Counted from the first letter of the stretch, positions 25,214 to 33,996 are shown. The stretch: 36,675 nt of DNA from Campylobacterota bacterium (GCA_013153055.1 JAADFE010000108.1:1-36675); one strand, 5' to 3'. The notes: a model not told the origin generated them from the sequence alone. A program made the numbers and translations.

Positions 25214-26361
25214 TTTATTGTTACCTTTGTGTATCTATTTTCTATAGAATTTATAGAAAAATGAAAATTATACTGCTTGATGATATAGTGTATGATATCT
25301 AGTCCAATTCCAAAACCCCCTTCGCTTTGGTTGGCTCTACTAAATCTTCGATGGATAGTCTTTAAATCTTCTGCTTTTATACCTATGCCACTATTATATA
25401 CCTCAAATTTTTTTGAGTTTAGCTCTATGATTAAATCACCATTTACACTATTGTATTTAATAGCATTGGAGAGGATATTATCTATTAGTCTAATAGCATC
25501 ATTTTTATCAATATCTAGTATAATATTTGGTTCTATCATGAGTTTTAGTTTGAGTGATTTCGCCTCTATCATTGTAGAGAAAAAATCTATCCTTTCATAT
25601 ATTATCTGTGTTATATTTATAGATTTTATATCTCTATGGTAGTTATGATTTAGTTTTAGATATGTCAAATCCTCATATAAACGACTAAGAGTTTTGGAAG
25701 CTATCTCTATTCTTTTCATCTCCTTTTTACCTTCACAGCTATAGATAGTATCCAGTAGTTCTATATTGGTTAAGATTGTACTAATAGGAGTATTGAGTTC
25801 ATGGGTGGTATCTTGGATAAACCTATTTAGCCCATCCATAGACTCTTTCATAGGTGCAACAAACAGCCTACCCAAAAAAATCCCAAGTAGTGTAAAAAAT
25901 ATAAGTGCAATTAGTAAAAATAGAGCCAAAAGTTTTTGTAAATTATGAATTGGTTTTTGGTCTATCTCATTTGATACTACTAAATAGTAAGCCCCTAAAT
26001 AATACGGTTTGATTTTGTATATATAAAATAGTTTATTGTTTTTTATATAAAACTCCTTGTCCAATGAGATATTTTTAGGATGAAATGAGCCAAATATATA
26101 CTCTTTGTTGATATTATATATAGCAGATTTAAATGGTTTGTGATATGGATATACTAATGGTGTGTTAAATGAACTATGTAAAACTCTCAGTTTTTGAACT
26201 ATCTTTTGAGACTCTACATGTATTTTGTCTATCTGCCTATCTATAATATTATGTCTTTGATAATGATATAAAATAACTGTTGCTAATAAAAAAAGTGTCA
26301 GTGTTGAACTTAGATATATTGCCAAAAATCTAAGTAGTGAGCGTTTTTCACTACTTAACAT
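25207..26361 (-). CDS. Sensor histidine kinase of an OmpR-type two-component system
   Basis: Membrane sensor of 384 residues. TM1 (about 12-32) and TM2 (141-165) flank a roughly 105-residue periplasmic domain (about 35-138) without a recognised fold. There is no clear HAMP domain. HisKA has H187 in IQDTTHELNTPIS, then the ATPase domain with N299 (ILSNAIKYN), a G1 region NSGIGI and G2 GGFGIGLDI. It overlaps the response regulator upstream by 11 bp and the cytochrome downstream by 7 bp. A perfect 10-bp hairpin lies immediately after its start codon (26331-26357). Campylobacterota kinases of this TTHELNTP type are paired with OmpR regulators, which fits the neighbour. Confidence 0.9.
   Translation of the reverse strand: MLSSEKRSLLRFLAIYLSSTLTLFLLATVILYHYQRHNIIDRQIDKIHVESQKIVQKLRVLHSSFNTPLVYPYHKPFKSAIYNINKEYIFGSFHPKNISLDKEFYIKNNKLFYIYKIKPYYLGAYYLVVSNEIDQKPIHNLQKLLALFLLIALIFFTLLGIFLGRLFVAPMKESMDGLNRFIQDTTHELNTPISTILTNIELLDTIYSCEGKKEMKRIEIASKTLSRLYEDLTYLKLNHNYHRDIKSINITQIIYERIDFFSTMIEAKSLKLKLMIEPNIILDIDKNDAIRLIDNILSNAIKYNSVNGDLIIELNSKKFEVYNSGIGIKAEDLKTIHRRFSRANQSEGGFGIGLDIIHYIIKQYNFHFSINSIENRYTKVTIKW
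26331..26357 (-). other. Intra-operon hairpin at the regulator-kinase junction
   Basis: TAAGTAGTGA / TCACTACTTA, a perfect 10-bp stem with a 7-nt loop. On the mRNA it spans the response regulator stop codon and begins two bases after the kinase ATG. It could lower kinase translation relative to the regulator, or stabilise or cleave the message. It is formed by coding sequence, so chance remains possible. Confidence 0.5.
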
Positions 26362-27013
26362 AGCGATATCCTAGATGTTTGATTGTCTCAATTTTATCTT
26401 TGCCTAATATATTTCTAACAGTTGATATATATGCTCTAAGACTACCTTGACTAGGGGTTTCACTATAATCCCAAAGTTCATTATATATATCATCATAACT
26501 CAAAAGTTTATTTGGATTTTTGATAAAAAAGCTAAGTAGTTTAAACTCTTTGGTTCTAATCATTACAGCTTCGCCATTTTGTAAAAGTAGGTTATTGGAT
26601 AGATTAAAAGAGTATCCATTTTCTAACTCTATAATCTCTTCATATTTGGTCTGTTGTCGTTTAAATATAGCCTCTATACGAACTAATAGCTCTTTGAGTG
26701 CAAATGGTTTTCTAATATAATCATCACAACCTATATCAAACCCTTTTGTTACATCGTCCACACTATTGAGAGATGTGATAAAAATAGCAGGTGTAGTATC
26801 TCCATTATCTCTAATCTCCTTTAATAGGTCAAATCCATTTTGGTATGGTACTTTGACATCCAAAAGCATTAAATCAACTCTATTTTCATATAGTATATCT
26901 GTAGCTTGATAAGCATCATAGGCTGAATATACCTTGTATCCTTTGTACTCCAAAAACTGTTTTATTGTATCACTTAGTTGTAAATCATCTTCTAATAGTA
27001 AAATAGTTTTCAT
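26351..27013 (-). CDS. OmpR-family response regulator
   Basis: DNA-binding regulator of 220 residues. The receiver (1-115) has D9/D10, phospho-acceptor D52 (LLDVKVPYQNG) and K102 in RKPFALKE. The C-terminal winged helix (about 130-220) has FKLLSFFIKNPNKLLSYDDI, SLRAYISTVRNILGK and a final HLGYRYVK. A TTG at 27031 would add six residues, but a TATAAT at 27038-27033 puts the likely transcription start after that codon, so ATG at 27013 (MKTILLLEDD) is preferred. It is first in an operon with the kinase and a cytochrome c. Target genes are unknown. Confidence 0.9.
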   Translation of the reverse strand: MKTILLLEDDLQLSDTIKQFLEYKGYKVYSAYDAYQATDILYENRVDLMLLDVKVPYQNGFDLLKEIRDNGDTTPAIFITSLNSVDDVTKGFDIGCDDYIRKPFALKELLVRIEAIFKRQQTKYEEIIELENGYSFNLSNNLLLQNGEAVMIRTKEFKLLSFFIKNPNKLLSYDDIYNELWDYSETPSQGSLRAYISTVRNILGKDKIETIKHLGYRYVK

Positions 27014-27032
27014 TGTTTTTCTTTTTGGCAAT

Positions 27033-27038
27033 ATTATA
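27033..27038 (-). promoter_or_regulatory. -10 box of the regulator-kinase-cytochrome operon
   Basis: Minus-strand TATAAT in GATTATAATATTG, 19 bp before the preferred start codon at 27013. The gap to the phosphoesterase gene upstream is small and shows no terminator, so some read-through is possible. Confidence 0.45.
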
Positions 27039-27065
27039 ATCTATATAGATGAATTTAGTATGAAT

Positions 27066-28370
27066 TTACAACTTTAAAACATCTCCTACTTTTGTTTTCC
27101 ACAAATCAAGATTTTTTGGAATAGTTGTTGGGCTTTTATCTTGCTCTTTTTGAGTTAGCTCTTTTACTTGATTTGGGTTATATGCTGTTTTTTCATCTCC
27201 AAATTTAACTGTACGAATTTCTAATCTATTAGGCATAGCCGTTATTAGTTTAAATTGCCAAAAGCTACCACTAGCTAGTGTCCAAGATTTGTCATCATCA
27301 TTTTTTCTTGTAGGGGCTCCCCAACTACCTTCTCCAATAAAAGTTGTTCCATTTTTATCTATCACAAATCCCTCTTCACCAAACAAATCAGGCTTTAGTG
27401 GTTGAGTATATTTTACTAAATGCGAGTCACACTCAATAGCTAATTGAACTTTATATTTATAAAACAGCACAGCCCAATCGAGATATCGAAGCCTACCTTC
27501 ATCTTTGTTGGCTCGATGAGGTCTTAGAGGTCTATGATAGGAGAGGATTTTCCATCTTTTTTTATCATTTTTTAGCTCATTTTCTAGCCATTTGGTTTGA
27601 GCATCCCACTTATCATACTCATGCCACTGTTTTGTTTTTCTGATATCCATATCATAGTAACCCACAGCTGGTTCTAATTCTGTATTGAGAGTATAAAGAG
27701 ATAGAAAATTAAAATCAAGTTTTGAATAGACATCAGGATTTGGTACATCAAAGAGTTTATTGAGCATCTCATGGTCTGAGTTTTCATGATTACCTTGTGT
27801 GAGTGTTAGAGGATACATTCTACCATCACTACTTCTAGTCATCTGCCACTCATCAAACCACCTCTGCCACTCTTTTGCATCTCCATGATGAGTATAATCT
27901 CCACCGTGGGCTATAAATAGGGGTCTAATCTTTGATACTAATATATTACCTCTAATCCTACCCTCTGGAATAGAACGAGAATCACCTCCAGCTATAAATG
28001 TAAAAGCTCTATTATCAGATGGTGCTGTCTTAAAGTAGCTAGTCTGAGTACATTTACTAAAAGTACAGACTTTGAAATAGTATTTAGAGTCAGGTTTTAG
28101 ATTTGTAAGTCTAACAAAATTGTTATTCATCCCTTTATACTTTACTACTCTTTGTGGAGAGATATGGTTTTTGGTCTCTTTGGTTAATCCATAATATAGA
28201 GTTGGTTTACCTTGATATTGGTTCCATGCTATAGTCATAGTTGTCATCGGGTCACTGTTGAAGATTAGACGAAACTTATCAGAGTTGATTTTATTCGATA
28301 GAGCAGGTGAAGAGCATGAGGTAAAAAGCATCCAGACTATTAGAGTCAATATATAGTGAAGTTTTTTCAT
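27066..28370 (-). CDS. Lipoprotein metallophosphoesterase, purple acid phosphatase-like
   Basis: A 434-residue exported protein. The N-terminus ends in a lipobox with C19 (MLFTSCSS). An N-terminal fibronectin-like domain (about 30-115, with LTNLKPDSKYYFKV) precedes a calcineurin-like metallophosphoesterase domain, the layout of purple acid phosphatases. Metal-site motifs are D130 (GGDSR), D158 (GGDYTHHG), N194/H195 (GNHEN), H279 (SYHRPLRPH) and H317. Two positions differ: the Tyr of GDxxY is H161, and the GHxH motif reads C314-D-S-H, so one metal-binding His is Asp315. The function may be phosphomonoesterase or phosphodiesterase with altered metal preference. It lies 52 bp upstream of the two-component operon. 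Confidence 0.82.
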   Translation of the reverse strand: MKKLHYILTLIVWMLFTSCSSPALSNKINSDKFRLIFNSDPMTTMTIAWNQYQGKPTLYYGLTKETKNHISPQRVVKYKGMNNNFVRLTNLKPDSKYYFKVCTFSKCTQTSYFKTAPSDNRAFTFIAGGDSRSIPEGRIRGNILVSKIRPLFIAHGGDYTHHGDAKEWQRWFDEWQMTRSSDGRMYPLTLTQGNHENSDHEMLNKLFDVPNPDVYSKLDFNFLSLYTLNTELEPAVGYYDMDIRKTKQWHEYDKWDAQTKWLENELKNDKKRWKILSYHRPLRPHRANKDEGRLRYLDWAVLFYKYKVQLAIECDSHLVKYTQPLKPDLFGEEGFVIDKNGTTFIGEGSWGAPTRKNDDDKSWTLASGSFWQFKLITAMPNRLEIRTVKFGDEKTAYNPNQVKELTQKEQDKSPTTIPKNLDLWKTKVGDVLKL

Positions 28371-28445
28371 TGTTGTTATTTTTGTTGCCTTGTTTTTTTG
28401 TTATCGTATCAAATTAGGCTTTAAATGATATTGAGAGATTTAAAA

Positions 28446-28472
28446 AGCAGTAGAGGTAAACCCCTAACTGCT
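28446..28472 (-). terminator. Rho-independent terminator of the subtilisin-like protease gene
   Basis: Minus-strand stem AGCAGT-T-AGGGG / CCTCT-ACTGCT, 11 bp with a single bulge and one G-U pair, loop TTTA, then TTTTTAAATC. It starts 16 bp after the stop codon. Confidence 0.8.
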
Positions 28473-28487
28473 ATTTTGATATCGGTA

Positions 28488-30464
28488 CTACCAAAAAGAC
28501 CATCCTCCTCCACCGAATAGTCCACCAAAGAAACTACTATCACTCTTTTCCTCTTCAACTGTTACTTTTACAGTTGCTGTTGATTGTTTCTCTCCATCTG
28601 TAATAGTATATTCAAAACTATCATCTCCAGAGAAGTTGTCATTTGGAGTGTATTTTATTTTTCCATTTTCTATCTCGGCTGTTCCGTTTGTTGGATTTGT
28701 AGTTGATACTATACTCAAACTATCTCCATCTTCGTCACTATCATTTGCCAAGACATCGATAGTAACAGCTGTTTCATACTCTGTTGTAGCCTCATCATCT
28801 TTTGCCTTGGGAGTGTGATTGTTTTTTTGAGATACAGTTACAGATACTGTAGCAGAGGCTTCATCTTTGTTATCTGTGATGGTGTATTCAAAGCTATCAT
28901 CTCCTGAGAAACCATCATTTGGGGTATAGAGAAGGTTTCCATTATCTTTTTCTTCTACAGTTCCATTTTGAGGTTGAGTGATAGATTTTACATGAAGTGT
29001 ATCTCCATCTTCATCTGTATCGTTTGCCAAAACATTTATCTCTACAGATGTCTCATAATCAGTTGAAGCACTATCATCATTGGCAACTGGTGCATGGTTT
29101 GGTTCTGGATTTGTGTTTTCTCCTAGAGCTTGGTTTATATTTGCTCTTCCTTCTGTTAATATCTTGTTGTTTAGGTCATCTTTTTTATCTACATTATCTA
29201 AAAGTTTAGATTTTCTCTCATCTACTGTAGAGTTTGGATATAGTGAAGCTATCAAAGCGATAGAACCTGTGATATTTGGAGTAGCCATTGATGTTCCATC
29301 AAGATATGCGTATTGATTATCAGGATATGTACTTAGGATATTAGTCCCAGGTGCTGCTATATCGACACTATTTTTACCATAGTTTGAAAAACTTGCTAGT
29401 TTGTCATCTTGGTCACTAGCTGCTACTGCTATGATATTAGATGCGTCATAACTTGCTGGATAGCTTGGATTTTGGTCTATATCTTCACTACTATTTCCAG
29501 CTGCGGCACAAAATACTACACCTTTTTCACCTAGTTTTTTGATGGCATCATTTACAGAGTCATCTTGACTTCCACCACTACCACCATAAGAGGCATTGAT
29601 AGCGACAATATTTTCTCCATCATCTATCTTTTGAGATACATACTCTAGTCCCTCCATGATATCACTATCATATCCATACCCATTAGGTCTAAAAACTTTT
29701 ACAGCCATGATAGAGACTTTTTGTGCTACTCCAGAGATACCTTTGCTATTATCTCCCACTGCACCTATAATTCCTGCTACATGTGTACCATGGTAGTGTC
29801 CGTTGTCATCATATGGCTCATCTGGCATTGGATTATCATCATTATTCCCATCATTATCTCCTGCAAAATCATATCCATGGTTGATATTTCCTTGCCACAT
29901 ATTATCTTTTAGGTCACTATGTTGATAATCTATACCTGTATCTAGTACGGCTACTATAACATCCCTAGAGCCTTTTGTTTTTTCCCAAGCCTCAGATACA
30001 TCCATATCGGCATCATCTGTTCCCTCTTTGTTATTTACCTCTTGTCCTACATTTTCAATCGCCCAGAGTTTATCATAGTATGTATCATTGCTACTATTTA
30101 GTGTCATAATATTATTTGGTGATACTGATTTGACAAAAGAACTAAAAATAGACTGTTGGAAAAGAGATATCAATTGAGATGTTGTGAGGTTGTCTGATTT
30201 GATATGGATTGCACCTAGGGTTTGATATTTTGTTGTAGAGTATCTATTTTCTCCTAAAAATTGTTTGAGTAGGTTCTCAAATTTTGAACTATCTATCTGC
30301 CCATCTTTTAAACTTATAATAACCTCATTTGGAGCAAACTTTGGAGCTGTTTGATTAGTTATAGGAGGTTGTATAGATATTATACCATTTGCTGATATTG
30401 CTAAAGTAGATAGTAGTATAGATGAAGCTACTACAGATAATAAAGTATGTGATTTTTTATTCAT
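28488..30464 (-). CDS. Secreted subtilisin-like (S8) serine protease with two tandem cadherin-like/Big repeats
   Basis: A 658-residue exported protease. The start used is ATG at 30464 (MNKKSHTLLSVVASSILLS), with AAGGA upstream and a good signal peptide; a longer frame from 30521 would hide it. A prodomain (about 40-120) precedes the S8 domain with catalytic D175 (AVLDTGID), H225 (YHGTHVAG), oxyanion N324 (AAAGNSS) and S392 (DGTSMATP). Acidic, glycine-rich loops (DNDGNNDDNPMPDEPYDDN) suggest calcium binding. Two repeats of about 90 residues follow, each with VLANDxDEDGD and YTPNDxFSGDDSFEYTIT. The very end is FFGGLFGGGGWSFW, an unusual glycine/aromatic tail. It is transcribed alone. Confidence 0.92.
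   Translation of the reverse strand: MNKKSHTLLSVVASSILLSTLAISANGIISIQPPITNQTAPKFAPNEVIISLKDGQIDSSKFENLLKQFLGENRYSTTKYQTLGAIHIKSDNLTTSQLISLFQQSIFSSFVKSVSPNNIMTLNSSNDTYYDKLWAIENVGQEVNNKEGTDDADMDVSEAWEKTKGSRDVIVAVLDTGIDYQHSDLKDNMWQGNINHGYDFAGDNDGNNDDNPMPDEPYDDNGHYHGTHVAGIIGAVGDNSKGISGVAQKVSIMAVKVFRPNGYGYDSDIMEGLEYVSQKIDDGENIVAINASYGGSGGSQDDSVNDAIKKLGEKGVVFCAAAGNSSEDIDQNPSYPASYDASNIIAVAASDQDDKLASFSNYGKNSVDIAAPGTNILSTYPDNQYAYLDGTSMATPNITGSIALIASLYPNSTVDERKSKLLDNVDKKDDLNNKILTEGRANINQALGENTNPEPNHAPVANDDSASTDYETSVEINVLANDTDEDGDTLHVKSITQPQNGTVEEKDNGNLLYTPNDGFSGDDSFEYTITDNKDEASATVSVTVSQKNNHTPKAKDDEATTEYETAVTIDVLANDSDEDGDSLSIVSTTNPTNGTAEIENGKIKYTPNDNFSGDDSFEYTITDGEKQSTATVKVTVEEEKSDSSFFGGLFGGGGWSFW
28554..29099 (-). 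repeat. Tandem duplicated domain within the protease gene
   Basis: Two adjacent coding units (29099-28827 and 28820-28554) encode near-identical cadherin-like/Big domains; the shared residues GDDSFEYTITD and LAND-DEDGD show a fairly recent duplication. Copy-number change by recombination is possible. Confidence 0.75.
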
Positions 30465-30623
30465 GTTTTTCCTTGTTGAATTATATTTAGATATTTTAGG
30501 ATATATAAGTTTAATTGTCACTTAAAATAAATTTAAATTATTTTAATTTTAGTTTAAATTTTAATTAAAATATGTTATTTTATATTTTATCAAAGTTCTA
30601 CATATTGTTAAAGCTAATTCAAG

Positions 30624-30629
30624 TATAAT
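30624..30629 (+). promoter_or_regulatory. -10 box of ccoI-ccoS
   Basis: TATAAT in AAGTATAATTATG, 73 bp before the ccoI start. A single GTCAC half-site (30517-30521) lies further upstream but has no second copy at the 10-bp spacing seen at ccoN and ccoG. Confidence 0.4.
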
Positions 30630-30647
30630 TATGTATTAAAATTTAAT

Positions 30648-30684
30648 AACCAAAGTCTAACAAAGTATTTTAGGGACTTTGGTT
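30648..30684 (+). promoter_or_regulatory. Leader hairpin before ccoI
   Basis: AACCAAAGTC and GACTTTGGTT form a perfect 10-bp stem around a 17-nt loop in the 5' leader, ending 8 bp before the AAAGGAA ribosome binding site. It may be a translational control element or an operator dyad; no known riboswitch class matches. Confidence 0.45.
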
Positions 30685-30702
30685 AGTAGGTAAAGGAATT
30701 TT

Positions 30703-33108
30703 TTGCCAATAGTTAAATGTACTCACTGCCAGTTAGAGTTTGATGAGTCTGTTATGATTACAGAGAAAGATAATCCAGATGTATATTTTTGTTGTAATGG
30801 ATGTCAAGGGGTCTATCATCTACTTAAAGATGATGGGCTAGATAGCTTTTATGAGAAGATAGGAAACAATACTATAGCACCACCTATAGCCTCATCCAAA
30901 CAAGATAGCAGTAACTTTGATATGGAGAGTTTCAAGCAAAGATATATCAAAAAAACAAGAGATGGTTTCTCTCAGGTTGATTTGGTTATAGAGGGAATTC
31001 ACTGTGCTGCTTGTGTATGGCTCAATGAGAAGATACTAGATGATACAGATGGAGTAGTAGAGGCTAATATCAACTTCACTAATAACAAAGCAAAAATAGT
31101 CTGGGATGAAGATACTATAAAATTATCTCAAATAATAGATAAAATCAGAAGCATAGGCTACAACGCATATCCATATGATAGAAGCCAAGAGGATATAAAA
31201 GCAACAGCAAAAAAGAGAGACTATTTTATACGAATGGCAGTTGCTATATTTGCTAGTATGAATATAATGATGATAGATGTAGCAAAATATGCAGGTTTTT
31301 TTATGGGGATGAAGCCTGAGACTTTGCATTTAGTTCATATTGCTGAGTTTATATTTGCTACACCTGTGCTTTTTTATAGTGGATGGATATTTTTCCGTGG
31401 GGCATACTATGGACTCAAAAATCGTATAATTAATATGGATTTATTGGTTAGTTCTGGTGCTACTCTTACATATATATACTCTATTTATGTTCTGTTGGGT
31501 GGAGTTGGACATAGCTATTTTGACTCGGTGGCTATGATTATTACTTTTGTATTGGTGGGTAAATATCTGGAGGTTATTGGTAAAAAATCTGCTGTTGATG
31601 TTATGGATAAGATAAAATCTCAAGTACCACTAGAGGCTACTATAGTCGAGGATGGAGTTAAAAAAGTAGTCTCACTTGATAAGATAGAGGTAGGGGATAT
31701 TATAGAGGTAAAAGTTGGTGAAAAAGCAACTGTTGATGGTGAGTTAATAGTAGATGAAGCAACTTTTGATGAGAGTAGTATGACAGGAGAGTCATTGCCT
31801 GTAGAGAAGTACAGAGGTGATAAAATCTATAGTGGAACGATTAATGCTGGTGGGGTTATTAGGTACAAAGCTACTAAAAACTATGCAAACTCAACATTAA
31901 ATGGAGTGGTCTCATTATTAGAAGATGCTTTAAACTCCAAACCAAAAATAGAAGAGAAAGCTAATGAGATTTCAAAATATTTTTCTATTACTATTTTGAC
32001 TTTGGCTCTTTTGAGCTTTTTGGGTTGGTATCTATATAATGGAGACTTTGAGAATGCTTTGATTATAGGAATATCTGTGATTGTTATTGCTTGTCCTTGT
32101 GCTTTGGCTTTGGCTACACCTATAGCTTCTCTCATTGGTGTTAGTTGGGCTGCGAACAAGGGGATTTTGTTTAAAGAGGCAAAGTTTATTGAGACTTTTG
32201 CAGAAGCCGATAGTGTTGTTCTGGATAAAACAGGGACTGTGACTAATGGAAAGTTGAGTGTCAAAAATGTGAGAGGTTCTATAGATGAGGACTCTTTGCC
32301 TCTACTTTATTCTTTAGTAGATAGTTCAACTCACCCCGTTAGCAAAGCGATTAAAAAGTATCTATTGGATAATTATGAAAAACCAAACTATATAGAGTTG
32401 GAGAATATTAAACAGGTTCATGCAAAAGGATTAGAGGCTACATATCAAGGTAAAAGGCTTCTGGGAGGGAATATTCAACTATTGAAAGATAATGGTATAG
32501 TAGTGGATATAGATACAGAATATACTATTTATACTTTTGCTATCGATGATAAGTTGATTGTCTCATTTGAGCTTGAAGATGCACTCAAATCCCATAGTAG
32601 AGAGTTAATAGAGTATTTCAAATCAATAGGTGTAGAGCCTATTATGGCAACAGGAGACCATGAGAGAGTAGCCAAGAGGGTAGCAAAAGAGGTTGGTATA
32701 GATAGTTACAAATCTCAAATGTCTCCAATAGATAAAGCTAAGTTTGTAGAATCTCTAAGAGATAGTGGCAAGATAGTGGTAATGGTAGGAGATGGGATTA
32801 ATGATGCTTTGGCACTATCCAAAGCAGATGTATCTATAGCCATGGGTGGTGGTGCTGATGTAGCACTGGCTATGAGTGATGTAGTTATATTAAATAATTC
32901 TCTATTGGGAATAAAGGATAGTTTTAGAATATCTAGGAGAACCTATAAATTTATTAAACAAAATTTATTAATATCATTAATTTATAATATAATTACGATA
33001 CCTATAGCAATAGCTGGATATGTGATACCTTTGGTAGCAGCATTATCTATGAGTTTAAGTTCATTACTAGTTGTAGGAAACTCTATGAGAATAAAGGAGA
33101 AAGATTAA
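30703..33108 (+). CDS. ccoI: CcoI/FixI-type copper P-type ATPase for cbb3 oxidase assembly
   Basis: P1B-type ATPase that moves copper across the inner membrane for the CuB centre of cbb3 oxidase. The 801 residues start with a cysteine-rich zinc-ribbon-like segment (C6, C9, C30, C31, C34), typical of the FixI/CcoI branch and absent in CopA. An HMA domain has C101/C104 (GIHCAACVW). The core has TGESLPVEK, the transport motif C464-P-C466 (IACPCALALATP), phosphorylated D508 (DKTGTVTNG), HP (STHPVSKAI) and GDGINDALAL. The start is TTG at 30703 after AAAGGAA, and it gives MPIVKCTHCQ. It overlaps ccoS by one base. Confidence 0.94.
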   Translation: MPIVKCTHCQLEFDESVMITEKDNPDVYFCCNGCQGVYHLLKDDGLDSFYEKIGNNTIAPPIASSKQDSSNFDMESFKQRYIKKTRDGFSQVDLVIEGIHCAACVWLNEKILDDTDGVVEANINFTNNKAKIVWDEDTIKLSQIIDKIRSIGYNAYPYDRSQEDIKATAKKRDYFIRMAVAIFASMNIMMIDVAKYAGFFMGMKPETLHLVHIAEFIFATPVLFYSGWIFFRGAYYGLKNRIINMDLLVSSGATLTYIYSIYVLLGGVGHSYFDSVAMIITFVLVGKYLEVIGKKSAVDVMDKIKSQVPLEATIVEDGVKKVVSLDKIEVGDIIEVKVGEKATVDGELIVDEATFDESSMTGESLPVEKYRGDKIYSGTINAGGVIRYKATKNYANSTLNGVVSLLEDALNSKPKIEEKANEISKYFSITILTLALLSFLGWYLYNGDFENALIIGISVIVIACPCALALATPIASLIGVSWAANKGILFKEAKFIETFAEADSVVLDKTGTVTNGKLSVKNVRGSIDEDSLPLLYSLVDSSTHPVSKAIKKYLLDNYEKPNYIELENIKQVHAKGLEATYQGKRLLGGNIQLLKDNGIVVDIDTEYTIYTFAIDDKLIVSFELEDALKSHSRELIEYFKSIGVEPIMATGDHERVAKRVAKEVGIDSYKSQMSPIDKAKFVESLRDSGKIVVMVGDGINDALALSKADVSIAMGGGADVALAMSDVVILNNSLLGIKDSFRISRRTYKFIKQNLLISLIYNIITIPIAIAGYVIPLVAALSMSLSSLLVVGNSMRIKEKD

Positions 33109-33326
33109 TGAATTCAGTTTTGATGTTAGAGTTGGCTGTTGGTGTTATAGTTAGTTTTACGCTACTTGGTATATTTATATGGGCTGCAAAAAGTGGTCAG
33201 TTTGACGATAAAAAAAAGCAGATGGATGGGCTTTTGTTTGATGGACCAGAAGAGTTACAAAGAGCTTATGAGAGAGAGCAAAAAATAAAAAAGTTAAAAG
33301 AGAAAAAAGCTCAAGAACCTAAATAG
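33108..33326 (+). CDS. ccoS: cbb3 oxidase assembly protein CcoS
   Basis: A 72-residue single-pass membrane protein needed for cofactor insertion into cbb3 oxidase. One TM (about 5-27, LELAVGVIVSFTLLGIFIWAAKSGQFDD) contains the FIWAxKSGQFDD sequence that defines CcoS, and a basic helical tail follows. The start ATG overlaps the ccoI stop (TAATG). The 3' end overlaps the converging response regulator gene by 8 bp. Confidence 0.93.
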   Translation: MNSVLMLELAVGVIVSFTLLGIFIWAAKSGQFDDKKKQMDGLLFDGPEELQRAYEREQKIKKLKEKKAQEPK

Positions 33327-33996
33327 TTTTGAGCTTATACCCTTGGGATGATATGTTTTCTATTAGCTTTTTAGATGTTTTATCTCTAAGCCTTTTAATA
33401 AAAGTTCTAAGTCTATCATTTGATACTTGATTATCTATCCATAGAACATTTTTTATTGTTTTGTTATCAACTTCGTAGTCTTCTTTTTCCATCAAAAGAG
33501 AGAAAAAATTAACTTCTCTTTTGGTTAGTGACACTTCTGTTTCATTTTGATACAATTTTTTATTTTTTACATTAAATTTAAAATCATCTATTAAATCTAC
33601 TGTTTTATTATTGCGAATCTTAGGGATAAGTGTTGCTAAGTATTGAAGCAGTTCATCTGGATTAAAAGGTTTTATAAAATATTTTGTGACACCTATATCA
33701 ATAGCTTGTAGTAACATATCAGTATGGCTATATGCACTGAGTATTATAATGGGCAAATCTTCATCTATAGATTTAATCTCTCTTGCTAACTCTAAACCAT
33801 TTACTTTTGGCATCATAATATCAGTGATAATGATGTCAGGTCTTATTTTGTGGTATTTATTAAGTGCTTCTTCTCCATTTGAAGCCATAATAAATTTACC
33901 AAAATAGTCCTCTATAGCCAAACGCATTAGTTTTGCTAATCTCTTTTCATCTTCTGCAAAAAGTATGGTTATATCTTTAAATATTTTACTATACAT
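33319..33996 (-). CDS. OmpR-family response regulator, candidate regulator of cbb3 genes
   Basis: A 225-residue regulator. The receiver has E15/D16, phospho-acceptor D59 (IIITDIMMPKVNG) and K109 (YFIKPFNPDE). The C-terminal winged helix starts near 135 (DFKFNVKNKKLYQNETEVSLTKREVNFFSLL) and ends with NDRLRTFIKRLRDK and SSQGYKLKTI. It follows the PAS kinase by 9 bp and forms a pair with it. Both sit between ccoI-ccoS and ccoN, and the pair is divergent from ccoN, whose upstream region holds a direct repeat of the kind OmpR-family proteins bind. Control of cbb3 expression is an inference. Confidence 0.9.
   Translation of the reverse strand: MYSKIFKDITILFAEDEKRLAKLMRLAIEDYFGKFIMASNGEEALNKYHKIRPDIIITDIMMPKVNGLELAREIKSIDEDLPIIILSAYSHTDMLLQAIDIGVTKYFIKPFNPDELLQYLATLIPKIRNNKTVDLIDDFKFNVKNKKLYQNETEVSLTKREVNFFSLLMEKEDYEVDNKTIKNVLWIDNQVSNDRLRTFIKRLRDKTSKKLIENISSQGYKLKTI

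Noticed and set aside
30465-30521. Longer N-terminus for the subtilisin-like protease
   Set aside because: It would put 19 charged residues before a normal signal peptide; AAGGA precedes the ATG at 30464.
30517-30521. GTCAC half-site upstream of ccoI as a third regulator box
   Set aside because: No second GTCAC at the 10-bp period on either side, so a five-base match has no weight.
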